Numbered from the stretch's first letter, positions 23,480 to 32,791 are shown. The stretch: DNA of 32,791 nt from Deinococcus aerolatus (GCF_014647055.1 NZ_BMOL01000019.1:1-32791), one strand, 5' to 3'. The notes: generated by a model not told the origin, from the letters alone. Program-made: numbers and translations.

Positions 23480-24877
23480 CTAGGCCAGCCCGATCATCCG
23501 GCGGCTGTGCGCGTCGTGGCGTTCTGTCAGTGCGGGCAGCTCGACGCCCAGCAGCTCTCCCCCGTCCACAATCACGCGCCCGTTGACCATGTTCAGGGCC
23601 ACGCGCGGCGGCGCGCAGAAGGTCAGGGCGGCCAGTGGGTCATGCCTCGCCCCCGAGTAGCCCAGATCGCGCAGGTCCACGGCAATCACGTCGGCGGCAA
23701 AGCCCGGCGCGAGTTGCCCGATGTCGTCCCGGTTCAGCACCGACGCCCCGCCGCGTGTCGCCAGCCACAACGCGTCGTAGGCCGTCAGGGCGGCGGCCGC
23801 GTCCGGGGCCTGTCCCGGCATGCCGCGCACCCGCGAACTCAGCAGCGCCTGCCGGGCCTCGGCCATCAGGTGCGAACCGTCATTGCTGGCGCTGCCGTCC
23901 ACGCCCAGCGCCACCCGCACCCCGGCCTCCAGCAGCCTCCGGGTCGGCGCAATGCCGCTGGCCAGCCGCATGTTGCTGCTGGGGCAGTGCGCCACGCCGC
24001 AGCCGCACGCGCCCAGCCGCACCGCGTCGTCCGCGCTGAAATGCACGCCATGCGCGAACCACACGTCCGGCCCGGTCCAGCCCAGCGACTCGGCATAATC
24101 CAGCGGGCGCAGGCCGAACTGGGCCAGGCAGAAGGCGTCCTCATCGGCCGTCTCGGCCAGATGGGTGTGCAGCATCGCGCCCTTCTCGCGGGCCAGCACG
24201 GCTGAAACACGCATCAGGTCACCCGTCACCGAGAACGGCGAGCAGGGGGCCAGCGCCACGCGCGTCATGGCGAGGCGGGCCGGATCGTGAAAGGCGTCGA
24301 TCAGCCGCACCGAGTCGGCCAGGATGACGTCTTCCCGCTCCACCGCGCGGTCTGGCGGCAGGCCCCCCTGGGACTCGCCCAGACTCATGCTGCCGCGCGT
24401 GGCGTGAAAGCGCAGGCCCAGGTCACCCGCCGCGCGGATGGTGTCGTCCAGCGTCACGCCATTGGGGTACAGGTACAGGTGATCGGAAGAGGTGGTGCAG
24501 CCGCTCAGCGCCAGCTCCGCCAGGCCCAGCTGGGCACTGTCGTAGGCGGCTTCCGGCGTCAGGTTCAGCCAGATCGGGTACAGGGTTTTCAGCCAGTCGA
24601 ACAGCCCCGAATCCACCGCCAGACAGCGGGTCAGTGTCTGGTAGAGGTGGTGGTGCGTGTTGACCAGCCCCGGCAGGACGACGTGGCCGCTCAGGTCACG
24701 CACCGTTGCGCCGTCCAGCAGGTCGGCGGGCAGGGCGCTGTCCTGCCCCACCCAGCGAATTTCTTTGCCCTCCAGCACAAGGGCGGCGTCCTGCAGCGGC
24801 GGCGTGGGCGAGAGACGTTCGCCGGTCATGGGAATCAGCGTATGGATGCGGCGCAGCACAGTGCGGGTGGGGTTCAT
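23480..24877 (-). CDS. 8-oxoguanine deaminase-like amidohydrolase
   Basis: 465 residues of the amidohydrolase (TIM-barrel) superfamily. Metal ligands: H75 and H77 in GLVNTHHHLYQTLTR, the later His in MLHTHLAETADED and in HGVHFS, and Asp in GVDGSASNDG. The segment FDWLKTLYPIWLNLTPEAAY and SGCTTSSDHLYLYP are characteristic of 8-oxoguanine deaminases and their relative hydroxydechloroatrazine ethylaminohydrolase (AtzB). The expected reaction is 8-oxoguanine to uric acid plus ammonia, which would remove the oxidised base from the free pool. Other purine or triazine substrates cannot be excluded. The start at 24877 has AAGGAGG 4 bases upstream; an upstream ATG/frame extension is not supported. Confidence 0.85.
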   Translation of the reverse strand: MNPTRTVLRRIHTLIPMTGERLSPTPPLQDAALVLEGKEIRWVGQDSALPADLLDGATVRDLSGHVVLPGLVNTHHHLYQTLTRCLAVDSGLFDWLKTLYPIWLNLTPEAAYDSAQLGLAELALSGCTTSSDHLYLYPNGVTLDDTIRAAGDLGLRFHATRGSMSLGESQGGLPPDRAVEREDVILADSVRLIDAFHDPARLAMTRVALAPCSPFSVTGDLMRVSAVLAREKGAMLHTHLAETADEDAFCLAQFGLRPLDYAESLGWTGPDVWFAHGVHFSADDAVRLGACGCGVAHCPSSNMRLASGIAPTRRLLEAGVRVALGVDGSASNDGSHLMAEARQALLSSRVRGMPGQAPDAAAALTAYDALWLATRGGASVLNRDDIGQLAPGFAADVIAVDLRDLGYSGARHDPLAALTFCAPPRVALNMVNGRVIVDGGELLGVELPALTERHDAHSRRMIGLA

Positions 24878-24910
24878 GGGGCCTCCTTTTCCAGCTTCGG
24901 GGAAACACAA

Positions 24911-24939
24911 CTGGCCCCGACCACGACGGTCAGGGCCAG
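24911..24939 (-). terminator. Hairpin in the leader of the deaminase gene
   Basis: CTGGCCCCGACC (24911-24922) pairs with GGTCAGGGCCAG (24928-24939): 11 of 12 bp, 5-base loop. On the minus strand it is followed by TTGTGTTT. It lies between the DinB-family stop (25001) and the deaminase start (24877), 34 bases before the latter, so it is either the end of the DinB transcript or an attenuator in the deaminase leader. Confidence 0.55.
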
Positions 24940-24955
24940 AAATTGTTTTGACTGT

Positions 24956-24975
24956 TTTCTACAACTTTCTACAAC
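24956..24975. repeat. Tandem 10-bp direct repeat upstream of the deaminase gene
   Basis: Two perfect adjacent copies of TTTCTACAAC (plus strand) at 24956-24965 and 24966-24975. A third, partial copy CTCTACAGC follows near 24982. One helical turn per copy would suit a regulator that binds one face of the DNA. The patch is AT-rich compared with its surroundings. Confidence 0.5.
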
Positions 24976-25000
24976 AACGACTCTCTACAGCACTACGGCT

Positions 25001-25507
25001 TCAGGTATACCGCTCGGCCAGAATCTGCAGGTGTGCCCGCTCATGGCCCAGCATGCCGTGGGCGTAAGCCCGGACCGTGAAACGATGCCCGTTGGCGCTG
25101 CCCTGCCGCGCCCAGGCTTCCGGCGCAAGCTGACGCAGCATCAGGAGGTTGCTGGTGCGGGCGGCCTCGAACCCGGCCAGCAGGTTTTCCAACGTTTGCG
25201 CGTCGAAACCACTGGCCGCCATCCAGTCGTCCTGCTCGAAGCCGGGCAACGGGGACGCGTCGGCGCGGGCAAACCACAGCGCCCGGAAGCCGAAGACGCG
25301 CTCGGTGTCGGCCATGTGGCCCACCACCTGCTTCACGCTCCACCTGTCCGGAGCGTAACGAAAGTCGGGCTGATCAGCAAAGTTCAGAATGGCGGCGCGG
25401 GTCAACGGGGCCTGCACCGCCATGGCCCGCAGCACGTCTTCCTCCGGCGCAAGGTCCACGTAGCGGGCGTAGAACGGTGGGAAGTCGCCGGGCCGCGGAG
25501 GGGTCAT
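25001..25507 (-). CDS. DinB-family (bacillithiol-transferase-like) protein
   Basis: 168 residues, a four-helix bundle. The metal-binding His triad is likely from WSVKQVVGHMADTERVFGFR (His) and AHGMLGHERAHLQILAERYT (two His). DinB/DUF664 proteins are metal-dependent thiol S-transferases or of unknown role; the family is expanded in Deinococcus. D. radiodurans uses bacillithiol, so a thiol-transferase role is reasonable. The start at 25507 is set by the leaderless box; the open frame reaches further upstream without signals. Confidence 0.85.
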   Translation of the reverse strand: MTPPRPGDFPPFYARYVDLAPEEDVLRAMAVQAPLTRAAILNFADQPDFRYAPDRWSVKQVVGHMADTERVFGFRALWFARADASPLPGFEQDDWMAASGFDAQTLENLLAGFEAARTSNLLMLRQLAPEAWARQGSANGHRFTVRAYAHGMLGHERAHLQILAERYT

Positions 25508-25513
25508 GCAGCC

Positions 25514-25519
25514 ACTGTA
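25514..25519 (-). promoter_or_regulatory. Leaderless -10 box (TACAGT) for the DinB-family gene
   Basis: On the minus strand TACAGT is followed by GGCTGC and ATG at 25507. It lies within the 77-bp gap after the ald stop. Confidence 0.55.
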
Positions 25520-25584
25520 GCCCTCCGCACTCAGGGTCGCGACCGGGGGCTGCCCCTGAGGACCCGGCGGCACAAGGACTGGCC

Positions 25585-26712
25585 CTACTGCGCCTGGGCA
25601 CTCCACTGGCCCAGGGCCTCTGCGGTCTGGACGTACGGCAGGCCGAAGGCGTCGGCCACCCCCTGGTAGGTCAGCTGGCCGCGGTGGGTGTTGACGCCCA
25701 GTTGCAGCGCCGGGTGACCGCGCAGCACGTCGAGGCCGTGGTCAGCCAGCAGCTGGACATAGGGGAAGGTCGCGTTGGTCAGCGCGAAGGTGCTGGTGCG
25801 CGGCACGGCCCCCGGCATGTTGGCCACGCCGTAGTGCACCACGCCGTCCACCACGTAGGTGGGATCGTCGTGGGTGGTGGCGTGAATGGTCTCCACACAG
25901 CCGCCCTGGTCCACCGCCACGTCCACGATCACGCTGCCCTCCTGCATCTGGCCCAGCATGTCGCGGGTCACCAGATTGGGGGCCTTGGCGCCGGGAATCA
26001 GCACGCCGCCGATCAGCAGGTCGGTTTCGGGCAGCAGCGCGCGCAGGTTGGCCTCGCTGCTCATCATGGTGGTCAGGCGGCCAAAGTAGATGTCGTCCAG
26101 GTAGGTCAGGCGGCGGTGGCTGACGTCCAGAATGGTCACCTTGGCGCCCAGGCCCATCGCCATCTTGGCCGCGTTGGTGCCCACCACGCCGCCGCCGATG
26201 ATGACCACGTGGCCCGCCTGCACGCCGGGCACCCCGCCCAGCAGCACGCCGCGTCCGCCCACCGGCTTCTGCAGGTGGTACGCCCCGGCCTGCACGCTCA
26301 GGCGGCCGGCCACCTCACTCATGGGGGTCAGCAGCGGCAGGCTCAGGTCCTCGGCCTGCACGGTCTCGTAGGCGACGCCGGTGGTGCCCGCGTCCAGCAG
26401 GGCGTCCAGCAGCGGACGGTCGGCGGCCAGATGCAGGTATGTGAACAGCAGCAGGTCGTCGCGCAGGAAGCCGTACTCGGACGCCACCGGCTCCTTGACC
26501 TTGACCACCATCTCAGCGGCCCAGGCGTCCCCCGCGCTGCCGATGGTGGCCCCCGCGTCGATGTATTCCTGATCGCGGATGCCGCTGCCCACGCCGGCCC
26601 CCTCCTGAACGGTCACGCTGTGGCCGCGCCGGACCAGCGTGCCGACCCCACCCGGGGTGAGCGCGACACGGTTTTCCTTGACCTTGATCTCCTTGGGAAG
26701 TCCGATCTGCAT
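25585..26712 (-). CDS. ald: Alanine dehydrogenase
   Basis: 375 residues, the normal length. It interconverts L-alanine with pyruvate and ammonia using NAD. Signatures: [20 protein letters not shown] at the start (with the catalytic Lys region VVKVKEP), the Rossmann motif [20 protein letters not shown], and [16 protein letters not shown] with the conserved substrate loop. In many bacteria ald is controlled by an adjacent Lrp/AsnC regulator responding to alanine; here such a gene is divergent 162 bp upstream. The start has AGGAGA 6 bases before the ATG. It is separate from the DinB gene, which has its own promoter. Confidence 0.95.
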   Translation of the reverse strand: MQIGLPKEIKVKENRVALTPGGVGTLVRRGHSVTVQEGAGVGSGIRDQEYIDAGATIGSAGDAWAAEMVVKVKEPVASEYGFLRDDLLLFTYLHLAADRPLLDALLDAGTTGVAYETVQAEDLSLPLLTPMSEVAGRLSVQAGAYHLQKPVGGRGVLLGGVPGVQAGHVVIIGGGVVGTNAAKMAMGLGAKVTILDVSHRRLTYLDDIYFGRLTTMMSSEANLRALLPETDLLIGGVLIPGAKAPNLVTRDMLGQMQEGSVIVDVAVDQGGCVETIHATTHDDPTYVVDGVVHYGVANMPGAVPRTSTFALTNATFPYVQLLADHGLDVLRGHPALQLGVNTHRGQLTYQGVADAFGLPYVQTAEALGQWSAQAQ

Positions 26713-26824
26713 AAGTGTTCTCCTGGGCCGCACGGGGCCGGAAAGGTGGGAAGAAAAGCCTGAATTGACGCCGACTTGAACGGGGCATCCTAACAAGTTG
26801 GAGGCCGATCAGGATTGCCGGAAA

Positions 26825-26839
26825 CCCTCTCAAAGAGGG
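26825..26839. promoter_or_regulatory. Short palindrome CCCTCT-CAA-AGAGGG in the ald-lrp intergenic region
   Basis: A perfect 6-bp inverted repeat with a 3-base centre. On the plus strand GGCTTTT follows, so it could form a weak terminator or act as an operator. It lies between the two divergent genes, 36 bp before the Lrp start. Confidence 0.35.
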
Positions 26840-26861
26840 GGCTTTTCACAACGATATTGCG

Positions 26862-26878
26862 CCAATGTGCCACAATGG
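26862..26878. promoter_or_regulatory. 17-bp palindrome over the lrp start (candidate autoregulatory site)
   Basis: CCAATGTG, central C, CACAATGG: 7 of 8 positions are complementary. It covers the ATG at 26875. Lrp/AsnC proteins bind imperfect palindromes of about this size and commonly repress their own gene, so a self-control site is a reasonable inference. Confidence 0.45.
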
Positions 26879-27357
26879 GCCAGAAGATGCCCCAAAACAC
26901 CCTCGATGCCATTGACCGGCAGATCCTGACCATCCTGCAGCGCGACGCCCGGCTGCCCAACACCGAGCTGGCCGACGAGATCGGCCTGACGCCTGCGCCC
27001 ACGCTGCGCCGTGTGCGGCGGCTGGAGGAAGAGGGCATCATCCAGCGTTACGTGGCCCTGCTGGACCACAAGCTGGTAGGGCGTGACCTGCTGGTGCTGG
27101 TACGTGTCACGCTGGACAAGCAGACCCGCCAGGGCTTCAACGACTTTGCCGAACAGATGCAGGCCCGCCCCGAGGTGCTGGAGTGTTACCTGTGCCTGGG
27201 CGACATCGACTACCTGCTCAAGGTCAGCGTGCCGGACCTGAACGCCTACCAGCACTTTCTGGTCAACACCCTGGCGGCCATTCCCGGCGTGCGCAACACT
27301 GCCAGCACCATTCTGGTCAAGCAGGAGAAATACACCACAAGCCTGCCGCTGGAGTAG
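26875..27357 (+). CDS. Lrp/AsnC-family transcriptional regulator
   Basis: 160 residues. The N-terminal winged helix-turn-helix is LDAIDRQILTILQRDARLPN, then TELADEIGLTPAPTLRRVRR and LEEEGIIQRYVALLD (about 9-62). The C-terminal RAM effector-binding domain follows (VRVTLDKQTRQGFNDFAEQM, VLECYLCLGDIDYLLKVSVP, LNAYQHFLVNTLAAIPGVRN). The GDxDYxLxV pattern is the usual amino acid response site. Divergent to ald, so it probably senses alanine or a related amino acid and controls ald. Two in-frame ATGs (26875, 26887) are possible starts; neither has a Shine-Dalgarno sequence. Confidence 0.92.
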   Translation: MGQKMPQNTLDAIDRQILTILQRDARLPNTELADEIGLTPAPTLRRVRRLEEEGIIQRYVALLDHKLVGRDLLVLVRVTLDKQTRQGFNDFAEQMQARPEVLECYLCLGDIDYLLKVSVPDLNAYQHFLVNTLAAIPGVRNTASTILVKQEKYTTSLPLE

Positions 27358-27429
27358 GGGCGTGAAGAAAAACAGGAAGGCGGCGGGCCGACGGCAGGAG
27401 ACTCCAACGCTGCTCCCATCAAAGGCTGA

Positions 27430-27435
27430 GATACT
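27430..27435 (+). promoter_or_regulatory. Leaderless-type -10 box (GATACT) for the cyclophilin gene
   Basis: GATACT (A at position 2 and T at position 6 conserved) is followed by GGTTTTC and ATG 27443. The pyrimidine spacer excludes a Shine-Dalgarno site and supports this start over the longer open frame. Confidence 0.4.
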
Positions 27436-27442
27436 GGTTTTC

Positions 27443-28153
27443 ATGACTGCCAGACCCGCGTCCCTGCTGCTTTCCGCCTCGCTGCTGGTGCTGACCGCCT
27501 GCGCGCCTGCCACCCAGGCCCAGACCCCGCCTGCCACTCCCCCGGCGCAGCCAGCGCCAGCTGCGCCCGGCTTCACCCCGGTCAAGCCGCTGAGCGACAA
27601 ACCGGTTCGCAGCTTCGAGAAGGCCGCGCAGGTAATCGATCCGGCCAGGGCATACCGCGCCGTTCTCAGGACCGCGAAGGGCGACGTGACGGTGGAACTG
27701 AATGCGAAGGCGGCCCCGGTGGCCGTCAACAACTTCGTGTTCCTGGCGCTGAACCGCTTCTACGACGGCACGCGCTTTCACCGGGTCATTGACGGCTTCA
27801 TGGCGCAGGGCGGCGATCCGCTCAGCGCAGACGCGGCGCAGCAGGGCCGCTGGGGCACCGGTGGCCCCGGCTACAGCTTCAGGGCCGAGAACGGCAACGG
27901 CCTGAAGTTCGACGCTGCCGGCGTGCTGGGGATGGCGCGGGCGGCCAGCCTGGATTCGCAGGGCAGCCAGTTCTTCATCACCGTGGCCCCTGCCGACTTC
28001 CTGAGCGGCCAGTACACGGTCTTCGGCAAGGTGGTGGCCGGTCAGGACGTGCTGGACAAACTGACCCGCAACGACGATGGCCGGGGCCCGGTGGCCGGAA
28101 AGGCGGCAGACGAGCTTAAAAGTGTGGACATTCTGGTCGCGGGCGGCAGCTGA
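27443..28153 (+). CDS. Lipoprotein cyclophilin-type peptidyl-prolyl isomerase
   Basis: 236 residues. The lipoprotein signal (RPASLLLSASLLVLTAC) has the lipobox L-T-A-C20, so the protein is probably tethered to a membrane outside the cytoplasm. A Pro/Ala-rich linker (21-45) leads to the cyclophilin domain (about 72-234): AVNNFVFLALNRFYDGTRFHRVIDGFMAQGGDP with the catalytic Arg in FHRV, GSQFFITVAPADFLSGQYTVFGKV with the Gln and Phe of the active site. It catalyses cis-trans isomerisation of Pro bonds during folding of exported proteins. The gene is monocistronic and ends in a strong terminator. Confidence 0.92.
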   Translation: MTARPASLLLSASLLVLTACAPATQAQTPPATPPAQPAPAAPGFTPVKPLSDKPVRSFEKAAQVIDPARAYRAVLRTAKGDVTVELNAKAAPVAVNNFVFLALNRFYDGTRFHRVIDGFMAQGGDPLSADAAQQGRWGTGGPGYSFRAENGNGLKFDAAGVLGMARAASLDSQGSQFFITVAPADFLSGQYTVFGKVVAGQDVLDKLTRNDDGRGPVAGKAADELKSVDILVAGGS

Positions 28154-28173
28154 AGCCGTCCCGGTAGCCCCGT

Positions 28174-28199
28174 CCCTCTCCCCGGAGAGGGCTTTTTTT
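28174..28199 (+). terminator. Intrinsic terminator of the cyclophilin gene
   Basis: CCCTCTCC (28174-28181) pairs with GGAGAGGG (28184-28191), then C and seven T (28193-28199). It lies 20 bp past the stop codon. Confidence 0.85.
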
Positions 28200-28263
28200 G
28201 CCCTGGTGCGCTGCACAGTGCCTCCGAACCGGAGCCGCACCGGCTCAATGAAGGCAGCACCCG

Positions 28264-30090
28264 CTACGGCAGCACCGGGTACAGATCCACCCGCATGCTG
28301 GGCCGGACGTCTTCCCGCGCGGCCACGCCCACCACGGCCGTGCTGCCGCTGCGCTTGCCCAGGCGGTCAAGCAGCGTGACCAGTTCCGACACGTCCAGGC
28401 CCTTGTTCAGGATGTACTCGCTGGGCACGCCGCGTGCGGTGATGTCGGTCACGGCGTCCTTGACGAGGTCGCTGATCTGGTCTTGCATGGCGCGCGGATC
28501 GCTGCTCAGCGTGACGTTGACGCGCCGGATGACCTCGCCGCCCCGGTACAGCACGGTGTTGGGCCGGGCGTCGCAGCTCAGGTCCACCGGAAAGCCCACG
28601 GCGGCGTTCTGGGCGGCGCGGCACTGCACGAAGGTGCTGACGTTCAGGCCGCGCAGCTTGGTTTCCAGGACCGTGCGGGCGCCGCCGCTGAGGCGGACGC
28701 TGGGGGCCCCGCCCGTGCCCCGCGCGCCGCGCAGCTGCGCCGAGGCGGCGGCGTCCCTGAGAAACTGGTCCAGGTTGCGCACGCCCGGCACCACGGCGGC
28801 ATAGACCAGTTCATTCTTGGGGTAGGCCAGGTCCGTGTTGCGGCTGGCGCTGAGTTCGGTGCGGCTGGAGAGGTTCTCGTCCTGCAACTTGCCCAGGCTG
28901 GCGCGGGCGTCGGCCAGGGCGCGGGCCAGCGAGTCGTTGCTGTTCTTCAGCTCGTCGTTGCTGGCCTGCAGCTGACGCTGCTGCTGCTGCAGCGCCGTCA
29001 GGTCCCGGCGGACCTTGTCGCGGTCCGCCGTGGCCTGGGCGCGCTCGCGGGCCGCCTGATCACGTTCGCGGGTCACGCGCGCCTGATCGGCCACCAGCGT
29101 GTCGCGCTGGGCGCTCAGGCGGTCGCGCTCGGCACCCAGCTGGTCGCGGACCTGCTGGGCACTCCGGGCCGCGGCCTGGGCCGTCGCCAGGTCAACGGCG
29201 GCCTTCTTGCGTGACTGCTCCAGGGTGCTGACCTGGGCCTTGAGGTCCGTGACCTGCTTGCCGGCGGCCTTGATCTGCGCGGCGGCGTCCCGCCGGGCCT
29301 GCGCGACGCTGGCCTGGGCCGCCTTGACCTGTTTGGCCGCCGTGGCCTGGGCCGTCAGCGCCCGGTTCTGCTCGGCCTGGGCCGTGGCCTGCGCCGCCAC
29401 GGCACGGTCCTGCTCGGCCTGGGCGGTGGCCTGCGCCCCGTCGGCGCGTTCCTGGGCCGACTGCGCCTCCTGCTCGGCCAGCGCGACGCGGGTGTTGAGT
29501 TCCACCACCTGACTGTCCAGCGTCTGTGCGCGGGCGCGGCTGGCCTTCAGGGCCGTCTCGGAGGCCGCAAGCTTCTTGCGGTTCTCGGCGGCGCGCTCTT
29601 CCAGGGTCCGCAGCGTGGCAGTCTGTTCGTCCACCTGGCCCTGCAGGGTCTTGGCCTCTTCCCGCAGCGTCTTCTCGGCGGTGCGCGCGGCTTCCAGCTG
29701 GCTGCGGGTCTGCCGCAGTCTCTCCTCGGCCTGGGCCTGCAACTGCGCGGACCGGTCAGCCTCGCGCTGCGCCTGATCGCGCTCCTGCTGCACCGACTTC
29801 AGCTCGCCCTGCACCGCGCCCACCTCCTTGCGCAGCGACTCGATACGGGGGCGCAGCTGATCGGCCTCGGCAATGGTGGCCACCGCGCTGCGGTTGAGCA
29901 GCAAGAAGGCCGCCAGACTGGCCGCGCTGATCGCCATGCCCGACAACACCGCCACCAGCAGCGCCGTGGTCTTGGGCCGTAGCCCGAACAGGCGGATGTG
30001 CTTGCGCCCGGCCTTGCGGGCAATGGTGTCGGCGGCGTAGGCCACCACACCCGACAGGACCACCACAAACGGCAGGAACAGCCACAGCAC
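28264..30090 (-). CDS. DUF3084 membrane protein with very long coiled coil
   Basis: 608 residues. Two membrane helices at the N-terminus ([20 protein letters not shown] and [20 protein letters not shown]) are followed by about 300 residues of coiled coil (90-410), rich in Ala, Gln, Glu and Arg. Within it the unit [12 protein letters not shown] recurs in near copies (around residues 222-260). The C-terminal domain (about 420-608), with [21 protein letters not shown] and [19 protein letters not shown], matches the globular DUF3084 domain. DUF3084 proteins occur in cyanobacteria and Deinococcota and have no established function. The start is GTG with GGAGG about 10 bases upstream. It follows lptB by 16 bp, so it is in the same operon and probably works at the envelope. 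Confidence 0.85.
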   Translation of the reverse strand: MLWLFLPFVVVLSGVVAYAADTIARKAGRKHIRLFGLRPKTTALLVAVLSGMAISAASLAAFLLLNRSAVATIAEADQLRPRIESLRKEVGAVQGELKSVQQERDQAQREADRSAQLQAQAEERLRQTRSQLEAARTAEKTLREEAKTLQGQVDEQTATLRTLEERAAENRKKLAASETALKASRARAQTLDSQVVELNTRVALAEQEAQSAQERADGAQATAQAEQDRAVAAQATAQAEQNRALTAQATAAKQVKAAQASVAQARRDAAAQIKAAGKQVTDLKAQVSTLEQSRKKAAVDLATAQAAARSAQQVRDQLGAERDRLSAQRDTLVADQARVTRERDQAARERAQATADRDKVRRDLTALQQQQRQLQASNDELKNSNDSLARALADARASLGKLQDENLSSRTELSASRNTDLAYPKNELVYAAVVPGVRNLDQFLRDAAASAQLRGARGTGGAPSVRLSGGARTVLETKLRGLNVSTFVQCRAAQNAAVGFPVDLSCDARPNTVLYRGGEVIRRVNVTLSSDPRAMQDQISDLVKDAVTDITARGVPSEYILNKGLDVSELVTLLDRLGKRSGSTAVVGVAAREDVRPSMRVDLYPVLP

Positions 30091-30106
30091 GCCTCAGCTC
30101 CTCCCG

Positions 30107-30907
<801 letters not shown>

Positions 30908-30913
30908 GCGGGC

Positions 30914-30919
30914 AGCGTA
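30914..30919 (-). promoter_or_regulatory. Leaderless -10 box (TACGCT) for lptB
   Basis: On the minus strand TACGCT is followed by GCCCGC and the GTG start at 30907. The 30908-31040 gap is a divergent promoter region with deoB and holds nothing else clear. Confidence 0.55.
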
Positions 30920-31027
30920 CCACGCACGTTCTCTGAAGGCCGTGAGAGAGGCGGGATTCCAGGCCGCCGTCCGCCTGCGGCTGAGGGGGCAGCCGCGCCA
31001 TGCCCGGTCCGGCCTGGCCCCACGCCT

Positions 31028-31033
31028 TACACT
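31028..31033 (+). promoter_or_regulatory. Leaderless -10 box (TACACT) for deoB
   Basis: TACACT is followed by GGGCCGC and ATG 31041. No Shine-Dalgarno sequence. Confidence 0.55.
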
Positions 31034-31040
31034 GGGCCGC

Positions 31041-32225
31041 ATGTTGCTGACCATCATCGTGCTGGATTCCGTGGGGGCAGGTGAACTGCCCGACGCGCAG
31101 GCCTTTGGGGACGCGGGATCCCACACCCTCAACCACACCCTTGAGGCGGCGCCTGCCCATCTGCCCCATCTGGCGCGGCTGGGGCTGGGCCACGTGCCCA
31201 CTGTCCACACCTCGCCCGAGACCGTGCCGGACGTGCCGCCGATGGGCGGCTACGGACGCATGCGTGAGGTCAGCCCCGGCAAGGACACCTCCACCGGACA
31301 CTGGGAGTTCATGGGCGTGCAGCTTGAACACGCCTTCCAGATCTTCCCAGACGGCTTCCCGCCTGCCGTAATGAACCCCTTCGACGCCGCCACCGGCCAC
31401 GGCCACCTGTGCAACCGGCCGTACAGCGGCACCGAGGTGATTCGCGACTACGGCCGGGAACACCTGAAAACCGGCGATCCCATCGTGTACACCAGCGGGG
31501 ACAGCGTGTTCCAGATCGCCGCGCACGAGGACGTGGTGCCGCTGGAGACGCTGTACGAATGGTGCGAGGCCGCCCGCGCCCTGCTGCAGGGCGAGTACGC
31601 CGTGGCCCGCGTGATCGCCCGGCCCTTCCGGGGCGAGTGGCCGTTTGACCGGGCGGGCGAGCACCGCCGCGACTTCAGCCTGACGCCGCCGCCCACGGTG
31701 CTGGACGCGGTGAAGGCGGCGGGCAAACAGGTCATCGGCATCGGCAAGATTCCCGACATCTACGCCCACCAGGGCTTCACCGAGGAAATCCACACCGACA
31801 ACAACGCCGACGGCATCCGCAAGACCATCGACCGCATGCAGCAGGCCGGCCGGGACGGCACCTCGGGCCTGATCTTCACCAACCTGGTGGACTTCGATGC
31901 CAAATTCGGCCACCGCCGTGACCCGGCAGGCTACAGCCGCTGCCTGGCCGAGTTCGATGCCGCGCTGCCGGAGATCCTGGCCAGCGTGCCGGAGGATGGG
32001 GCGCTGATCATCACCAGTGACCACGGCAACGACCCCACCTGGCCCGGCACCGATCACACCCGCGAGCACGGGCTGCTGCTGGTGCACCGCCCAGGCCTGG
32101 GCGGCGTGGACCTGGGCGAGCGCGCCACCTTCGCCGACCTGGGGGCCACCACCGCCGAGGCGCTGGGCGCGGTGTGGACGGGACCGGGTGAGAGCTTCTG
32201 GGCTGCGCTGAATGACCGGGACTGA
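31041..32225 (+). CDS. deoB: Phosphopentomutase
   Basis: 394 residues, the normal length. It interconverts (deoxy)ribose-1-phosphate and -5-phosphate in nucleoside salvage. Alkaline-phosphatase-superfamily motifs: [19 protein letters not shown] with the first metal Asp, [14 protein letters not shown] with the phosphorylated Thr, [25 protein letters not shown], and [20 protein letters not shown] with the remaining Asp/His metal ligands. The protein is cytoplasmic and Mn-dependent. Its last 14 bases overlap the next gene, so translation is coupled. Confidence 0.96.
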   Translation: MLLTIIVLDSVGAGELPDAQAFGDAGSHTLNHTLEAAPAHLPHLARLGLGHVPTVHTSPETVPDVPPMGGYGRMREVSPGKDTSTGHWEFMGVQLEHAFQIFPDGFPPAVMNPFDAATGHGHLCNRPYSGTEVIRDYGREHLKTGDPIVYTSGDSVFQIAAHEDVVPLETLYEWCEAARALLQGEYAVARVIARPFRGEWPFDRAGEHRRDFSLTPPPTVLDAVKAAGKQVIGIGKIPDIYAHQGFTEEIHTDNNADGIRKTIDRMQQAGRDGTSGLIFTNLVDFDAKFGHRRDPAGYSRCLAEFDAALPEILASVPEDGALIITSDHGNDPTWPGTDHTREHGLLLVHRPGLGGVDLGERATFADLGATTAEALGAVWTGPGESFWAALNDRD

Positions 32226-32791
32226 GGCAGACCAGGCCGCTGCCTTTCCCCGCCAGGAGGCCGACGCCTTCAGCCTGACGCTGACGCTGGGCGGGCGCTA
32301 CGCCGGGGAACAGGCGTGGACCATCAGCCCGGAGCGCGGCGCGGTGGTGGTGCGCGTGCAGACCGATTTCGGCGGCGTGCTGCCGGACCTGCGCCGGGTG
32401 CAGACCAGCCGCCTGGACCCCCGCACCCTGACCAGCCTGAGCTACGCCGAGGGCGACGGGCGCGGGCGCGCGGCGTTTGAGACCACCTTTGACCGCCGCG
32501 CCGGCCTGATCACCCTGCGCCAGGGCAAGGACGAGGCCAGCGCGCCGCTGACCACCGAGTACCACGACCCGGTGGGGCTGCTGCTGTGGCTGCGTGCCCG
32601 CGCTGCCGCCCAGGACGGAGGCCCCGAACGCTCCTACGCGCACCTGACTGGTGGGCGCGTGCTGATCCAGCGCCTGCCCGACAGCCAGATCGAGGGGGCC
32701 AGCGCCCACGGTTACTACCTGCGCCCCGGCAACGCCTACGTGTACGTGGAGCGGGACGCCCCCCACCGCCTGACCCGCCTGATTCAGCCCA
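32212..32791 (+). CDS. Hypothetical protein, DUF3108-like (3' end outside window)
   Basis: At least 193 residues, open to the window edge without a stop. ATG 32212 lies inside the end of deoB, in another frame. The visible part is beta-rich: [60 protein letters not shown], then [15 protein letters not shown]. The pattern of strands with DP(V/L)xxLLxxLR resembles DUF3108 proteins, which have no known function. No signal peptide is visible at this start. High third-position GC and the overlap support it being real. Confidence 0.65.
   Translation, partial: MTGTEADQAAAFPRQEADAFSLTLTLGGRYAGEQAWTISPERGAVVVRVQTDFGGVLPDLRRVQTSRLDPRTLTSLSYAEGDGRGRAAFETTFDRRAGLITLRQGKDEASAPLTTEYHDPVGLLLWLRARAAAQDGGPERSYAHLTGGRVLIQRLPDSQIEGASAHGYYLRPGNAYVYVERDAPHRLTRLIQP

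Noticed and set aside
24287..25669. 460-codon plus-strand frame across the deaminase and DinB genes
   Set aside because: Antisense to two recognised genes and to the hairpin/repeat region; no coding signature of its own.
28232..28246. GAGCCG-CAC-CGGCTC hairpin near the end of the DUF3084 gene as a terminator
   Set aside because: Only 6 bp and not followed by T on the minus strand.

Overview
The window looks like a stretch of chromosome from a Deinococcus species (phylum Deinococcota). The DNA is GC-rich throughout with strong GC bias at third codon positions. The gene content fits that group: a short RNase II-type enzyme in which a helix-turn-helix replaces the usual cold-shock domains, futalosine-pathway menaquinone genes (mqnE, mqnA), an RqcH-type NFACT protein, and an outer-membrane-type LptB system. 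About half of the genes start 5 to 7 bases after a TANNNT-like -10 box with no room for a ribosome binding site. This is the leaderless-mRNA layout known from Deinococcus. The species assignment is inference; no rRNA or tRNA gene is present.

Layout. 1-285: 3' end of an IS630-type transposase gene and its terminal repeat. 328-2386: a minus-strand three-gene operon of SHOCT-like / YvlB-LiaG-like proteins with its promoter and terminator. 2580-8628: plus-strand genes for an RNase II-like enzyme, two small hypothetical proteins, threonine synthase, agmatine deiminase and a double GNAT acetyltransferase. 8627-10070: minus-strand DsbA-fold and AhpD-like genes. 10121-13581: a methyltransferase, RqcH/NFACT (minus) and an RluA-type protein whose catalytic Asp position is Gly. 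13591-15824: minus-strand ComEC-like metallo-beta-lactamase protein with a DUF3006 partner, then a DUF1684 gene. 15884-18305: mqnE, an NTF2-like gene and mqnA. 18306-18781: a gene-free stretch holding a MITE-like repeat and, on the minus strand, a probable unannotated small RNA with a near-consensus promoter, three internal hairpins and a strong intrinsic terminator. 18782-22579: dienoyl-CoA isomerase-like crotonase, a secreted protein, and a nadV-led operon with two unknown genes. 22586-23468: small membrane proteins and a cupin. 23480-26712 (minus): 8-oxoguanine deaminase-like amidohydrolase, DinB-family protein, alanine dehydrogenase, with a divergent Lrp/AsnC regulator. 27443-28199: lipoprotein cyclophilin with terminator. 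28264-30907 (minus): lptB followed by a large coiled-coil DUF3084 membrane protein. 31041-32791: deoB and a translationally overlapping gene that continues past the window.

Most of the window is housekeeping metabolism (menaquinone, NAD salvage, threonine, alanine, purine and nucleoside salvage) mixed with envelope functions. The best candidates for something undescribed are the minus-strand small RNA near 18.6 kb, the membrane-anchored metallo-beta-lactamase protein with a histone-H1-like tail, the RluA homologue without its catalytic Asp, and several palindromes in promoters.
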